A DNA stretch of 64,000 nt, from the NCBI GenBank assembly GCA_965227875.1, contig OZ245783.1, positions 372,001-436,000 on the forward strand, written 5' to 3'. The notes under the pieces were generated by a model. It was not told where the DNA came from. It searched no databases and worked only from the letters and a program-made list of their open reading frames with translations. The position numbers were made by a program, and so were the translations under genes. This document shows positions 27,380 through 37,304 of this stretch, in pieces. This stretch comes from G965227875 sp965227875. Lineage in GTDB: Bacteria; Pseudomonadota; Alphaproteobacteria; Rhizobiales; JAJFHC01. Numbering within the stretch: the first letter of the stretch is position 1; each line of letters starts with the position of its first letter.

Positions 27380-28327
27380 TTGCCGCTCCCAGACCAGCCG
27401 GTCCCCGCACCGCCGCTACAGCATGACCAGACACGAAACGACCCGCTCAGGGGCGCGTTGTGGATGCTGTTGTCCTGCGCCCTCATTGCCGGGATCGCGG
27501 CGCTGGGAAGATACCTCACGCTCGAAGGCGTTCCGCCGCTTCAGGTCGTGTTCCTGAGATGCCTGTTCGCGCTGGTGTTCATGCTCCCCCTTCTGGCGAT
27601 CCGCGGCGCGGACCTGGTGCGCACGACGCAGATGAAGACCTACACGGTTCGCGTCGCCATAGGCCTCTTTGCCATGATCACCTGGTTCACGGCCCTGTCT
27701 CTCGTCCCGGTCGGAGAACTGACGGCCATCAGCTTTCTTTCACCGATTTTCGCCACGGTCTTCGCGGTCGTTTTCCTGCGCGAGGTCGTGCGGCTGCGCC
27801 GCTGGCTGGCGACGGCGGCAGGCTTCCTCGGTGCGCTCGTCATCCTTCGTCCCGGCATGGTCGAGATGGCCCCGGGCATATGGATCGCCATCGCCGCAGC
27901 CCTGACCATGGGCTTGTCGACCATGTTCATCAAGCGGCTGACCGGCGGCGACGACCCCGACCGGGTCGTCTTCATATCGACCGCCATGATGACGCCGGCC
28001 ATGTTGCTCCCGGCCCTTTATGTCTGGCAGTGGCCGGAGGCTCATGTCTGGCCGTGGCTGCTTGCACTCGGGCCGCTGGCGACCCTCGGGCACGTCACGC
28101 TCGCCCGGGCCTTTTCCGCAGCCGACGCATCCATTGTCATGAGCTTCGACTTCGCCCGGCTGCCCTTCGCCGTGCTCTACGGCTTCCTGGCCTTCGGCGA
28201 ACTGATCGATCTGTGGACATGGGCCGGCGCCGCGATCATCTTTGCGGCAAGCCTGTACACCGCCCGCCGCGAAATGATGCTGCGCCGTGCACAAACCGCA
28301 GGCGCGGCAGCGCCACCGCAACGCTGA
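27380..28327 (+). CDS. DMT-superfamily transporter (EamA domains)
   Basis: A protein of about 315 residues with ten hydrophobic segments and two EamA repeats. Marks are FLRCLFALVFMLPLLA, LSPIFATVFAVVFLREVVRLRRW, GALVILRPG and the second-half SFDFARLPFAVLYGFLAFGE. The start is uncertain: TTG at 27380 is the earliest in-frame choice with any weak site ahead, and no ATG occurs before the first helix. It is the second such exporter in the window. Substrate unknown. Confidence 0.82.
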   Translation: MPLPDQPVPAPPLQHDQTRNDPLRGALWMLLSCALIAGIAALGRYLTLEGVPPLQVVFLRCLFALVFMLPLLAIRGADLVRTTQMKTYTVRVAIGLFAMITWFTALSLVPVGELTAISFLSPIFATVFAVVFLREVVRLRRWLATAAGFLGALVILRPGMVEMAPGIWIAIAAALTMGLSTMFIKRLTGGDDPDRVVFISTAMMTPAMLLPALYVWQWPEAHVWPWLLALGPLATLGHVTLARAFSAADASIVMSFDFARLPFAVLYGFLAFGELIDLWTWAGAAIIFAASLYTARREMMLRRAQTAGAAAPPQR

Positions 28328-28369
28328 TGCCGGTGAGTGCGGCCGGCAAGGGTATGGAGAGCTTTTCGC

Positions 28370-29176
28370 TCAGGCGAGTTCCCGGGACCGCCGCGCCGCC
28401 GCCGCGACGGCTTCGGTGACGAGCGCCTCCATTCGCCCGTCGCCCATCAGGACCTCGAGCGCGGCAGCGGTCGTGCCACCGGGACTCGTCACCTGTTCGC
28501 GGAGCGTTCCGGGCGGCGTCTCGCCGGACGCCGCAAGATGACCGGCGCCGAACACGGTCTGCATTGCCAGTTCCGCCGACAGGGCCTCGGGCAGACCCGC
28601 CGCGACACCGGCGCGCGTGAGGCACTCTATGAAATGGAACACATACGCAGGACCGGATCCCGAAACCGCCGTGACCGCATCCATCTGGTTCTCGTCATCG
28701 ACGAAACCGACGCGTCCGCTCGATGAGAGAAGTTCCTCGCAGAACGCTCGTGCATCCTGGGAAACATGATCGTTCAGGTAACACACCATCATGCCCTTGC
28801 CGATCGACGCCGGGGTGTTCGGCATGCACCGGATCACCGGTGTGTCGCCGGGCAGGGCCTCTTCGTAGGTCGCCGTCATCACGCCGGCCGCCACCGAGAG
28901 AAACGTCGCGGGGCCGCCGGCCCAGCGCGCATAGTCGGGCAGCACATCGCGCATCACCTGTGGCTTGACCGCAAGCACGATCATATCGGGGACCAGGTCG
29001 CCCGGAAGGTCGGCCACGGCCGCGACCGCCTTCGCGCCCGCCCCGGCGGCCCGTTCACGCAATGCGTCGGCCGGCTCGACCACATATGCATCGATATCTC
29101 CGCTGGCGGAGAGCCAGCCCTTGAGCATCGCGTATCCCATGTTGCCGCAGCCGGCGAGCAGTACCGTGCGTGTCAT
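28370..29176 (-). CDS. proC: Pyrroline-5-carboxylate reductase
   Basis: A 268-residue enzyme for the last step of proline synthesis, reducing 1-pyrroline-5-carboxylate with NAD(P)H. The nucleotide-binding start LLAGCGNMGYAMLKGW, the central VLAVKPQVMRDVLP, the IRCMPNTPASIGKGM motif and the C-terminal VSGSGPAYVFHFIE plus QVTSPGGTTAAALEVL are all canonical. Length is normal for the family. It stands at the end of a leftward unit that starts with the sulfatase-type gene, though 57 bases separate them and they need not be linked in function. Confidence 0.95.
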   Translation of the reverse strand: MTRTVLLAGCGNMGYAMLKGWLSASGDIDAYVVEPADALRERAAGAGAKAVAAVADLPGDLVPDMIVLAVKPQVMRDVLPDYARWAGGPATFLSVAAGVMTATYEEALPGDTPVIRCMPNTPASIGKGMMVCYLNDHVSQDARAFCEELLSSSGRVGFVDDENQMDAVTAVSGSGPAYVFHFIECLTRAGVAAGLPEALSAELAMQTVFGAGHLAASGETPPGTLREQVTSPGGTTAAALEVLMGDGRMEALVTEAVAAAARRSRELA

Positions 29177-29233
29177 GATTCTCTCTCCCGGGAATAACCT
29201 TGTCCGTTGCGCAGCACATTGCCACCGCGCCTT

Positions 29234-30919
29234 TCAGCCGCCAACCCCCGACACGCTCACCAGGGGCGTTTCCGGCGACCGGATCTCGTTCCATTCGAGA
29301 CCGCGTCCGAATATGCCGAACAGGTCTCCCGAGACGAACCGCTGAGGCTCCGAGGCCCGCTCCAGCAGTCCACCGCCATATCCGCGCGCGAGCCGGCTTC
29401 GGTCGTAGCCGAAGAGGCCCAGGAGCGTGGGAAACACCGCGAACTGTGTCGTCCGGTCCCGATTGACCCGGGCGGCATCGGAGAATCGCGCGAGAAGATC
29501 CGGAATTCCGGTCATCACGAAAAGGGGCACCTCGCCTTCGAACGGATCGGCCTGCACGGCGGAACAGTGGGTCAATCTGCCGATCGTCCGGTTCTGTCCA
29601 TGGTCGGACGAGTAGACGAGCACCGTGTCCTCGAGAGAAACCCGCCCGACGAAATAGCGGAAAAATTCGTCCACCGACCACCGGACGGCATTGCGATAGG
29701 CGTTTTCGCGCGCCTGCTGGGTAACGTCGCCGCCGGTCTCTCCTTCCGCCGGTCGAAAGACCGTCGCCTCTTCGGGATAGGCATGGAAATAGGGGAAATG
29801 CGCGCCGTTCTTGTTGGCGTATATGAAATGGGGTTCCGGGCGCGCGAGAATCTCGGCGATGCGGTCGGCGAGCCTCCTGTCGAGCTGGTGCGCAGGGCCG
29901 TCCCCGATGGTGATGAACTCGTCGATTTTCCTCTTTTCGCCCAGTGTCATGTAGTTCTGGAGCGTGGTCGGGGTCTTGATGTGCGATGCGCCGGCATCGA
30001 TGAACACGGTCCGGAACCCGGCCTTGCGTGCGTAGTCCCAGACGAACGGTGTGCTCTTGACTGTGGCGCGCAGGTCGAACTGCGCCCCGCCCATCCGGAT
30101 GATCGCGTTCGAACTGGCACTGCAGTTGCCGGTGGAGGACGCCGTGCCGAAATCGGCGATCCGGTCGCGGATGGAATGGAGATACGGCGTGGTCCGCGAG
30201 GGTTCGGTGACCGAAACCGTGTCGGCGGAGATGCTCTCGTCCATCAGGAAAAGCACGTGCCGGGCCGCGGCGCGATGCTCTGGTCCGGTTGCGACGGACT
30301 TCCTGTCGGGTTGCTCATAGGCGGAGAGCCGGAAGGCGGCCGCGCCGGCGATCGCCATGGGTGTGAACTGCTGCGGCATGCCGGTCGTGTCGTTGCCTAT
30401 GCGGTAAAGGATGAGGCCGGAAAGCGCCATCACGGGAAGCACCGGCAGAACGATCGCCAAGCGAAGCACCCGCGTCGCGAACCTGCCGAGTTCTGGCGGC
30501 GGAGACGTGAGGACGACGAAACCCGCCAGGGCGGCAAATCCCGCAATCGCGACATCGGGCGCGTAGAAGGCCACGGCGCGCCCCGTATCGACCGCGGCCG
30601 TCCACAGCGTCGCGGCATGGAACATGGTCAGCTGGGCCCCGCCCACCCGCATGAAGACATAGCCGGCAAACGTCGATCCGGCGACCAGGGCCGCCCATCC
30701 CGCACGCCAGCGCACATCGGGATGGAAGGCGATGATGAGCAGGCTTCCGAACGCACTCGCCCAGACCATGGTGAACAGCGCAAGCGATCGCAAACGTTCC
30801 TGACCGACAAGCAGGAAGACGCGCTCCCAGACGCCGTCATTCGTGAACCAGACGAAGAGTGCGATCGCACCGACCTTCACCAGAGCGGCGATGGCCCGCT
30901 TTGAGACATCCTGTGCCAT
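29234..30919 (-). CDS. Sulfatase-fold membrane transferase (phosphoethanolamine transferase-like)
   Basis: A 561-residue protein with about five hydrophobic helices in the first 210 residues and then an alkaline-phosphatase/sulfatase catalytic domain on the periplasmic side. Visible are HVLFLMDESISADT (first metal-binding segment), SSTGNCSASSNAIIRMG (likely nucleophile region), FIYANKNGAHFPY and VYSSDHGQ (metal-binding DHG). The layout matches EptA/OpgE-type transferases that put phosphoethanolamine or phosphoglycerol on surface glycans. The start MAQDVSKRA has AAAGG upstream. It is divergent from a flippase of the polysaccharide locus, which supports a role in decorating that polymer. Confidence 0.82.
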   Translation of the reverse strand: MAQDVSKRAIAALVKVGAIALFVWFTNDGVWERVFLLVGQERLRSLALFTMVWASAFGSLLIIAFHPDVRWRAGWAALVAGSTFAGYVFMRVGGAQLTMFHAATLWTAAVDTGRAVAFYAPDVAIAGFAALAGFVVLTSPPPELGRFATRVLRLAIVLPVLPVMALSGLILYRIGNDTTGMPQQFTPMAIAGAAAFRLSAYEQPDRKSVATGPEHRAAARHVLFLMDESISADTVSVTEPSRTTPYLHSIRDRIADFGTASSTGNCSASSNAIIRMGGAQFDLRATVKSTPFVWDYARKAGFRTVFIDAGASHIKTPTTLQNYMTLGEKRKIDEFITIGDGPAHQLDRRLADRIAEILARPEPHFIYANKNGAHFPYFHAYPEEATVFRPAEGETGGDVTQQARENAYRNAVRWSVDEFFRYFVGRVSLEDTVLVYSSDHGQNRTIGRLTHCSAVQADPFEGEVPLFVMTGIPDLLARFSDAARVNRDRTTQFAVFPTLLGLFGYDRSRLARGYGGGLLERASEPQRFVSGDLFGIFGRGLEWNEIRSPETPLVSVSGVGG

Positions 30920-31110
30920 TTTGAGCCTTTCCGGTCCCCGGCGGCGCGCGGTGCGCCGGATCGGGACACTTTGGCTCTCAAGACGCAATGGACGGGCCAG
31001 ATTTTCCGCCGTTTCGGGCCCGATGAGCCACAAAGTGCCCCTGATCGGTCCGGCACGAAAATTGCTCACAATAGGCAAGAAAATTAATTCAAGTCGGCGA
31101 TATTGAGTTC

Positions 31111-32448
31111 ATGCCTCTTTCCGAACGAACCCTCGCGAACCTGCAAGCCCCCCTGGGACGATTTTCGCGAAATCCGACGATGATCTGGTCAATGGCGAAC
31201 CAGGTGATCGTCAGCGGGTTCAATTTCGCCATCGGGGTCGGGGCGGCGCGGTTCTTCGGGATCGAGGAATTCGGGAAGTTTTCTCTCATTCTCCTGATCG
31301 CGACCTTCGCCAACATCATTCACGACACCCTCATCACGGCACCAATGATGACGCTGGCCGGACAGCGCGAGACCCGGTCCCTGCGCTATTTCTCCGCGGT
31401 AGGTGTCTGGGGGACCGTCGTGGCGGTGCTGTTCGCACTCGCGGTTCTCGCCATACTCGCGACGATCTACGGTGCAAGAGACACGGAACTGCCGCTGCTG
31501 CTCGTGATCGGCACCTTCATCATGACGGCCGGCCAAAGTATCCAGATCGTCGTGCGCCGCGTCCTTTTCGCCCGCCGCATGGGTTTCCTGGCGGTCGTCC
31601 TCGATGCCGGTCGATATGGCGGATTCCTGCTGTTTACCGCCATTGCCCTTGCCTTCGGACCCGTCAACGCCACCGAGATCATCCTTGCGCTGGGCGTTTC
31701 CGCCCTCGGGGTCTGCCTGCCCTTCCTGTTCTTCCTCGTCCGGAACATGCCGGGCAAACGCCTTCTGTCCAAGGTCTGGCACCGCCACTGGCGGATCGCC
31801 CGCTGGCTCGTCCTGATGATGATCGTATCGACGGGGCTGGAGCAGATCGTCTGGATCGGCGTGAACCTGCAGCTCGGCGATGCGGCCGTCGGCGCCATGC
31901 GCGCGAGCCAGTATCTCCTCGGCGCCACCCACTTCATCATGCTGGCGATCGAGAATTTCCTTCCCCGGCAGGCCGCGGAAGAGATGCGAACCGCGGGAAT
32001 TCCCGCCCTCCAGTCATATCTGTTCCGCCAGACGGCTCTTCTTTGCGCCATCACCGTACCGGTGATCCTGGCCATCGCCATTCCGGGTGAACTCTGGCTG
32101 ACCTTCATATTCGGCGCGGACTATGCGGAATACGTACATGTGCTGCACGTCTTCGGCCTGATCTACATCGTCTATCTGCCGCTCAACGTCTGGAGCTATT
32201 ATCTGCGCACGGTAGAGCGCACCGACGGCATATTCCGGGCCTACCTCTACAGCACGATAGCCGCACTGGTCATCGTGTACCCCGCGATCGCGAATGCCGG
32301 CGTCCTTGGCGGGGCGTGCGTCATCCTCTTTGCCCACATCGTCTGTCTCGCCTGGATCGTCGTCGAGATCCGCAGGCACGGCAACAGCCTCGTCACCGCG
32401 TCGACGCTGGCGGGGCCCATCCCCCCCGTGCAGGAAACGGCAAGATGA
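31111..32448 (+). CDS. Polysaccharide flippase (Wzx/MATE-like)
   Basis: A 445-residue inner-membrane protein with about twelve helices. The beginning (QVIVSGFNFAIGVGAARFFG and FGKFSLILLIATFAN) is characteristic of the polysaccharide_synt/Wzx group, which moves lipid-linked repeat units across the inner membrane. The next gene, a glycosyltransferase, begins within its stop codon (ATGA). It is divergent from the sulfatase-type transferase across 191 bases that should hold both promoters. Part of the exopolysaccharide locus ending near 39,800. Confidence 0.88.
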   Translation: MPLSERTLANLQAPLGRFSRNPTMIWSMANQVIVSGFNFAIGVGAARFFGIEEFGKFSLILLIATFANIIHDTLITAPMMTLAGQRETRSLRYFSAVGVWGTVVAVLFALAVLAILATIYGARDTELPLLLVIGTFIMTAGQSIQIVVRRVLFARRMGFLAVVLDAGRYGGFLLFTAIALAFGPVNATEIILALGVSALGVCLPFLFFLVRNMPGKRLLSKVWHRHWRIARWLVLMMIVSTGLEQIVWIGVNLQLGDAAVGAMRASQYLLGATHFIMLAIENFLPRQAAEEMRTAGIPALQSYLFRQTALLCAITVPVILAIAIPGELWLTFIFGADYAEYVHVLHVFGLIYIVYLPLNVWSYYLRTVERTDGIFRAYLYSTIAALVIVYPAIANAGVLGGACVILFAHIVCLAWIVVEIRRHGNSLVTASTLAGPIPPVQETAR

Positions 32449-33647
32449 ATGCCGGTCCGCATGAGTTGAACCGTCGCCTCACGGTCCTCGTCGCGCACAA
32501 TCGCTACCAGATCGCCGGCGGCGAAGACACCGCCATGCAGAGCGAGGTCGACCTGCTGCGCGCAGCCGGCCACCGCGTCGTCGAATGCGTGGTGTCCAAC
32601 ACGGACATCCGGTCTTTGCCCGACAAGGTCAGGACCGCACTCAGGGTCCGCGACAACCCCGACGGGGCACGGCGGATCTCACATGCGATTGCGAACGCCC
32701 GTCCGGACGTTTTGCATGTCCACAACTTCTTTCCGCTGTTCTCTCCGTCGATCTACCGATCTGCGCGCGAAGCCGGTGTCGCCGTCGTCCAGACGCTTCA
32801 CAACTACCGGACGCTGTGCGCCGGTGGGCTGCTGATGCGCGACGGCAAACCCTGTCACAAATGCCTCGACGGATCGCCCTACTGGGGGACGGTGCACAGG
32901 TGCTACAGGAGCTCGGCCCTCGCCTCACTCCCCCTGTCCTCGATGATTGCGCACCACCGGACGCGCGGAACCTGGCAGACGGACGTGGATTGTTATCTCG
33001 TCTTGTCCGAATTCGCCCGCGGCATTTTCGGCTCCGCCGGCTTTCCCGCAGACCGGATGATCGTGAAACCGAACACGGTCGACGATCCCGGTGAACCGGA
33101 CTGGGCGGATCGCGCCGGTATCGTCTATGCGGGCCGCCTCAGCCAGGAAAAGGGCGTCCACAATCTGATCGAGGCCGCCCATCTGACCGACATGGAGATC
33201 AGCGTCATCGGCGACGGACCGCTGGGCGATGAGCTCCGCGCCGCCGCGCCGCCGAATGTCCGGTTTCATGGCGCCCTGCCGCGCAGCGAGGTCCGCGGCG
33301 CCATCGCCCGTGCAAGCGCGCTCGTACTGCCCTCGGTCTGTTACGAAGGTTTCCCCATGACGCTTGCCGAGGCCTACGCGGCCGGCACCCCGGTCATCGC
33401 ATCCGACCTCGGCGCCCTGCGGGAACTCGTCGAAGACGGCGGCACCGGCTATCGCGTGGAGCCCGCGGATGCCGCTGTACTGGCAGCAGCCATGGGACGT
33501 TTCCGCGACCAGGAGACGACCACCCTTCTCGGCCAAAAGGCCCGGAAGGCATACACGAGCCGCTACGCCCCCGATCAGAACCGGGCCATCCTTGAAATGG
33601 CCTACCGGACCGCGATCGCCCGCGCCGATCGAACGGTCAGCGCCTGA
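32445..33647 (+). CDS. Glycosyltransferase family 4
   Basis: A 400-residue GT-B enzyme that adds a sugar to the lipid-linked unit on the cytoplasmic face. N-domain: AHNRYQIAGGEDTAMQSE and HVHNFFPLFSPSIY. C-domain: GIVYAGRLSQEKGVHNLIEA, VIGDGPLGDEL, and the nucleotide-sugar motif LPSVCYEGFPMTLAEAYAAG, with the paired-Glu pattern typical of GT4. A cysteine pair (CAGGLLMRDGKPCHKC) in the N-domain is common to a GT4 branch. The start overlaps the flippase stop. Sugar and linkage unknown. Confidence 0.93.
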   Translation: MNAGPHELNRRLTVLVAHNRYQIAGGEDTAMQSEVDLLRAAGHRVVECVVSNTDIRSLPDKVRTALRVRDNPDGARRISHAIANARPDVLHVHNFFPLFSPSIYRSAREAGVAVVQTLHNYRTLCAGGLLMRDGKPCHKCLDGSPYWGTVHRCYRSSALASLPLSSMIAHHRTRGTWQTDVDCYLVLSEFARGIFGSAGFPADRMIVKPNTVDDPGEPDWADRAGIVYAGRLSQEKGVHNLIEAAHLTDMEISVIGDGPLGDELRAAAPPNVRFHGALPRSEVRGAIARASALVLPSVCYEGFPMTLAEAYAAGTPVIASDLGALRELVEDGGTGYRVEPADAAVLAAAMGRFRDQETTTLLGQKARKAYTSRYAPDQNRAILEMAYRTAIARADRTVSA

Positions 33648-33809
33648 CCCCCGACCATTGTCCCGTCATCGAAGCCTGTCAGGATCGCGACACCCGTTGA
33701 CCGGGCTGTCCGGTCCCCGTGCCCCACTTCTGTCTTGCCGTAAGCAGTGCGCGCGTCCTGATGCGGGGACGTGACGATACGGTGTTGCGGGAAAAAAGTG
33801 CTGCCGGCT

Positions 33810-34946
33810 TCAGATCCAGCGGCGGCGCGGCCTCGCGTCGGCAGGTTCGGGAACGATCCGGGAAACGAGGAAGACGAATGCGAAGTAATGGATATAGATC
33901 AATGGGTTGTCCGTAACCATCAGGATCGCGAGATTGAGGTAGAGCTTGTTGCCGAGCGGCGTCCTCGGATGAATGAGATAGAGCACGCCATGCAGCACGA
34001 TGAAACCGACCAGACCGTAGTCGAACAGGATCTTGAGCCAGTCGTTGTGCGGATTCTTGATCTCGCCGAGCGCGAAGACGACATCATCCGCGCTGCCCGG
34101 CCCGAAGCCGAAGAACATGTGCGACAATCCCGCCTCGTGAATTTCGAACCGGAGCGCTTCCGCGAGCCCGGTACGGCCGAGCGAGATTGCCGACGCGCTC
34201 GCATCCTCGTCCCGCATGATCGCCGACAGGAACTCGAAGATCTCCGGAAGGAAGAGCGACACGACTGAAAGGACGAGCACCGCCAGCGTCGCTGCAAAGC
34301 GTCCGAACGACCTCCGGAAGACCAGATAGGACGCCATCTCGAACATGATGATGGCCACCACCGCCAGCATGGCGATGCGCTTGTAGGCGAGGAACAGGAT
34401 GACGCAGGCGAGCAGAAACCGCCCCCAGCTGCGCTCCTGGAAATAGTAGAGCGTCACCACCCCGATCGGGAAGGCCAGCGTCGTCTCGAGGATGCCCTGC
34501 GACTTCAGGGCGGTGATGTTGGTGCCCACCCCTTCCGTGATGGCGACCATGACCATCCCGACCGAAAGCCCCGCCAGGGCGATGTCGGCAAGGACGCGGC
34601 TGGCCCGGAACCAGATCGCGAACATGAGAATGATCGAACCGATGGTGTAGAGGTCGCGCACGGCGAACCCCTCCATGCGGTTGTTGAAGGCCATGGCCGC
34701 GAACGCCACCGGCGGATAGGCCATGAGCGCATAGAGGCCGTCCCGGTTGATCGCCGGCCGGCCGAGGGTGAGCATGCAGGACGAAAGCACCAGAAGGGGC
34801 GGCAGCAGGTAGAGGATGTACCTGATCTCGGCCTCCCGGCCGTATGTCCAGATGACCACGACGATGCTCGCGAGCACGCCCGCCGCGACCGCCTGGTAGC
34901 GGTCGGCGAGGCCGAAGCGATCCGACATGGCGTAGGCGGCCGTCAT
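33810..34946 (-). CDS. O-antigen ligase/polymerase-like membrane protein (Wzy_C type)
   Basis: A 378-residue protein with about ten hydrophobic segments. The large periplasmic loop ends in GFGPGSADDVVF...KNPHNDWLKILFDYGLVG, which contains the conserved HN-x-L pattern of the O-antigen ligase/polymerase family. It probably polymerises repeat units in the periplasm. The start MTAAYAMSDRFG overlaps the stop of the Wzz-kinase gene upstream (TGATG), so the two are co-translated. Between its stop and the convergent glycosyltransferase gene are 162 bases with no other gene. Confidence 0.85.
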   Translation of the reverse strand: MTAAYAMSDRFGLADRYQAVAAGVLASIVVVIWTYGREAEIRYILYLLPPLLVLSSCMLTLGRPAINRDGLYALMAYPPVAFAAMAFNNRMEGFAVRDLYTIGSIILMFAIWFRASRVLADIALAGLSVGMVMVAITEGVGTNITALKSQGILETTLAFPIGVVTLYYFQERSWGRFLLACVILFLAYKRIAMLAVVAIIMFEMASYLVFRRSFGRFAATLAVLVLSVVSLFLPEIFEFLSAIMRDEDASASAISLGRTGLAEALRFEIHEAGLSHMFFGFGPGSADDVVFALGEIKNPHNDWLKILFDYGLVGFIVLHGVLYLIHPRTPLGNKLYLNLAILMVTDNPLIYIHYFAFVFLVSRIVPEPADARPRRRWI

Positions 34947-37159
34947 CACCTGTCCACGACCACCGTGCCGCGGACGCGTGACCACGCACCACGGAGCTGG
35001 TTCATCAGCTGGCCGGCTCCTGCCCGGCGCCGGGACGCCGCACGTTCGACCACCACGATATCGGACGCCGCGGCGAACAGGCCGGCCATGTTCTGGCCCG
35101 AGGACAGGGCGCACGCGTCGACCACCACCGTATCGTATTCACGGGACAGGCCGGACAGCACGCGCGAGAAGGCCATCGGATCCTCGCCATCGAGAAGAAG
35201 GCTCGAGAGTGCGGAGGTAGACGCAAAGCGCACGCCGTAGTCAGTGCCGGCGACGACCGGAACGGTCTCGAGTTTGCCGGCCCGGTAGCCGTGCCACCCC
35301 GGCACCACTTCCCTTCCGCCCGACGCGATGGTGAGCGACTGGCGGGCGACGTCACCGTCGGCGAGCAGGACATAGTCCCCCGCAGCGGCCGCCGAGAGCG
35401 CCAGGTTGAGAGCCACCGTCGACTTGCCGTCATCGGTCCCCGGAGAGGTCACGACGACGAGCCGGGTCACGTTGGGAGAACCCAGGCCGCGCAGGTGCTG
35501 GTCGAGCCGACGGAAAGCCATCGCCGCGCTGGATTGAGGAGCGTGGAAGACGACCGCCGGCAATCCGAGGGTCTGCAGCAGTCCCGCCCGCCGGTCGACG
35601 GGCATTGCACCAGGGCTGTCGACGAGTTCGGCATCGGACAACCGCTCCAGCACGGACAGTCCCGCATCGCCGGCCGCCATGCCGGTTGCGGACTTTTCCG
35701 TCACCCGCGCCGAAACCGACCTGAACTGGTCGGCCGCCAGAATGCCTGCGGCACCGAACACGGCCCCAAGAAATCCGCCGAATATCAGCAAGTAGAGCGT
35801 GCGCGGACCAGCGTGCCGAACCGGCGCCACCGCCTGGGAGATCACCCGGGCGCCGGTCGTGTCGAGACCGCGCTGCTCACCGGTTTCCTTGGCCCGGACG
35901 AGAAAGGCCTCGTAGACGAGCCGGCTGGCATTTGCGTCACGCTCGAGCGTTCTCAGGGTCACCAGCCGCTTCTTCGTTTCCTGGTTGTCCTTCTGCAGTT
36001 CGTCGAGCTTGCGCTTGAAGTCAGCAACATCCGCAAGACCGCGTTCGAGCTCGCCGCGGATGGAGGACCCGATCCGGTCGAGTTCGTCGTCGATCGAACG
36101 CTGGATGTCGCTCAACTGCGTGCGCGCGGCCCGCAGGCGCGGGTGTTTTTCGCCCAGCGTCTGCTCGAGCGCCGCCACGGTCTGTCGGGCGGTCGCATAA
36201 CGGGTCCGAAGCTGCGTGATGGTGCCGGAACTCACGGCTTCCGACAGGGCGGCCGCGTCGAGCCCTTCGCTGCGCAGGCGCGCGATCTGGTCGGCGCGGG
36301 CTTTCGCCTGGGAGACCCTAGCCTGGGCGAGCGAGAGCTGCTGGCTGTACTGGGTCAGCAGTTCTTCCGAAAGCAGACGCCCGTTGCTGTTCGCGCCCAG
36401 ATCAATGATGTTGTTGTCGATCTTGTAGAGTTCCACCTTGCGTTCCGCTTCACGCAGTCGCTGGCTCAGTTCCTCCGCCCGCTCGTTCAGCGATCCCGAG
36501 ATCCGTTCCGCGTTCTCCGCGTTGACCGCAACTTCGGACTGTACGTAGACGGCAGCCACCGCATTGGCGAGGAGTGCCGACTTGGCCGCGTTTTCGGTCA
36601 ACACGGTCAACTCGACAACGTAGCTGTTCTTCACCCGCTGCGCGCTGATCGACTCGCGGAAGATCCTGAGCGCCTTCTCGTCCTTCGTTTCAGGGGCGCC
36701 CTTTCCCGCACCGAGAAGCGAGCGGACGAAACTCTTGGGAATGTCCAGAAGTCCGCCCGGCTTCGCGCCGAATTCGATGTCGTTGCCGAGGTTCTCCTGC
36801 TGCACGACCTGGCGCAGCACGTGGTCGGAAATCATCACCCGGATCTGGCTCTCGACCTGGGCGACATTGGCCCCGTCCGAACGCGCCCTCGGCGTCAGTT
36901 CCTTCTCGACGACCTGGAGGCCGGAGGGCGGGATCAGGATTTCCGTCGTGGACGCATACTTGCGCGGAAGCACCGCAACGAGAATGCCGACGATTGCGGT
37001 CATCAGGACCGCGCAGACGATGATCGTGCTTCGTCCCCGCCAGAGTTTCGCGGTGATCGCGGGAATGTCGATGACCGGGGCTTCGTTGCGGACCATGCTG
37101 TTCGGATATGAGACAACCCGCTGGGCGTTTTGCATTCCCGAATTCTCAAATTGATACAT
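34946..37159 (-). CDS. Wzz-type chain-length protein fused to a degenerate BY-kinase-like domain
   Basis: A 737-residue inner-membrane protein. First helix at about residues 42-65, then a periplasmic coiled-coil domain (heptad-rich 200-430), second helix near residue 475, and a cytoplasmic P-loop domain from about 540. The helix pair and PxxP-type context are those of PCP-2a proteins such as ExoP/Wzc. The P-loop reads SPGTDDGKST and the second motif ADGDVARQS, both looser than in bacterial tyrosine kinases, and no tyrosine cluster follows at the C-terminus (it ends GTVVVDR). It probably controls chain length without Tyr-tail phosphorylation. The start MYQFENSGMQ was preferred to the longer frame. 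TGATG overlap with the polymerase gene. Confidence 0.88.
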   Translation of the reverse strand: MYQFENSGMQNAQRVVSYPNSMVRNEAPVIDIPAITAKLWRGRSTIIVCAVLMTAIVGILVAVLPRKYASTTEILIPPSGLQVVEKELTPRARSDGANVAQVESQIRVMISDHVLRQVVQQENLGNDIEFGAKPGGLLDIPKSFVRSLLGAGKGAPETKDEKALRIFRESISAQRVKNSYVVELTVLTENAAKSALLANAVAAVYVQSEVAVNAENAERISGSLNERAEELSQRLREAERKVELYKIDNNIIDLGANSNGRLLSEELLTQYSQQLSLAQARVSQAKARADQIARLRSEGLDAAALSEAVSSGTITQLRTRYATARQTVAALEQTLGEKHPRLRAARTQLSDIQRSIDDELDRIGSSIRGELERGLADVADFKRKLDELQKDNQETKKRLVTLRTLERDANASRLVYEAFLVRAKETGEQRGLDTTGARVISQAVAPVRHAGPRTLYLLIFGGFLGAVFGAAGILAADQFRSVSARVTEKSATGMAAGDAGLSVLERLSDAELVDSPGAMPVDRRAGLLQTLGLPAVVFHAPQSSAAMAFRRLDQHLRGLGSPNVTRLVVVTSPGTDDGKSTVALNLALSAAAAGDYVLLADGDVARQSLTIASGGREVVPGWHGYRAGKLETVPVVAGTDYGVRFASTSALSSLLLDGEDPMAFSRVLSGLSREYDTVVVDACALSSGQNMAGLFAAASDIVVVERAASRRRAGAGQLMNQLRGAWSRVRGTVVVDR

Positions 37160-37304
37160 CTCGCTCTTTCCTGTCGCGGAACCGCTTCGAAAAACATGTC
37201 CGGCGAAGCGTTTCGGCCCGACATGCCATGTGTGCCGGTTGAAAGAGCAAGAACGGGGCCACACCGTTTCGGGTGACGGATCATCGACCGCCGAAACACG
37301 ATGA

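Noticed and set aside
29207..30904. Long plus-strand frame of 565 residues opposite the sulfatase-type gene
   Set aside because: It is the shadow of a GC-rich gene; the minus-strand protein has helices and metal motifs, this one has none.
35291..37111. 606-residue plus-strand frame opposite the Wzz-kinase gene
   Set aside because: Composition rich in Arg, His and Gly with no domain; the opposite strand is a clear PCP-type protein.
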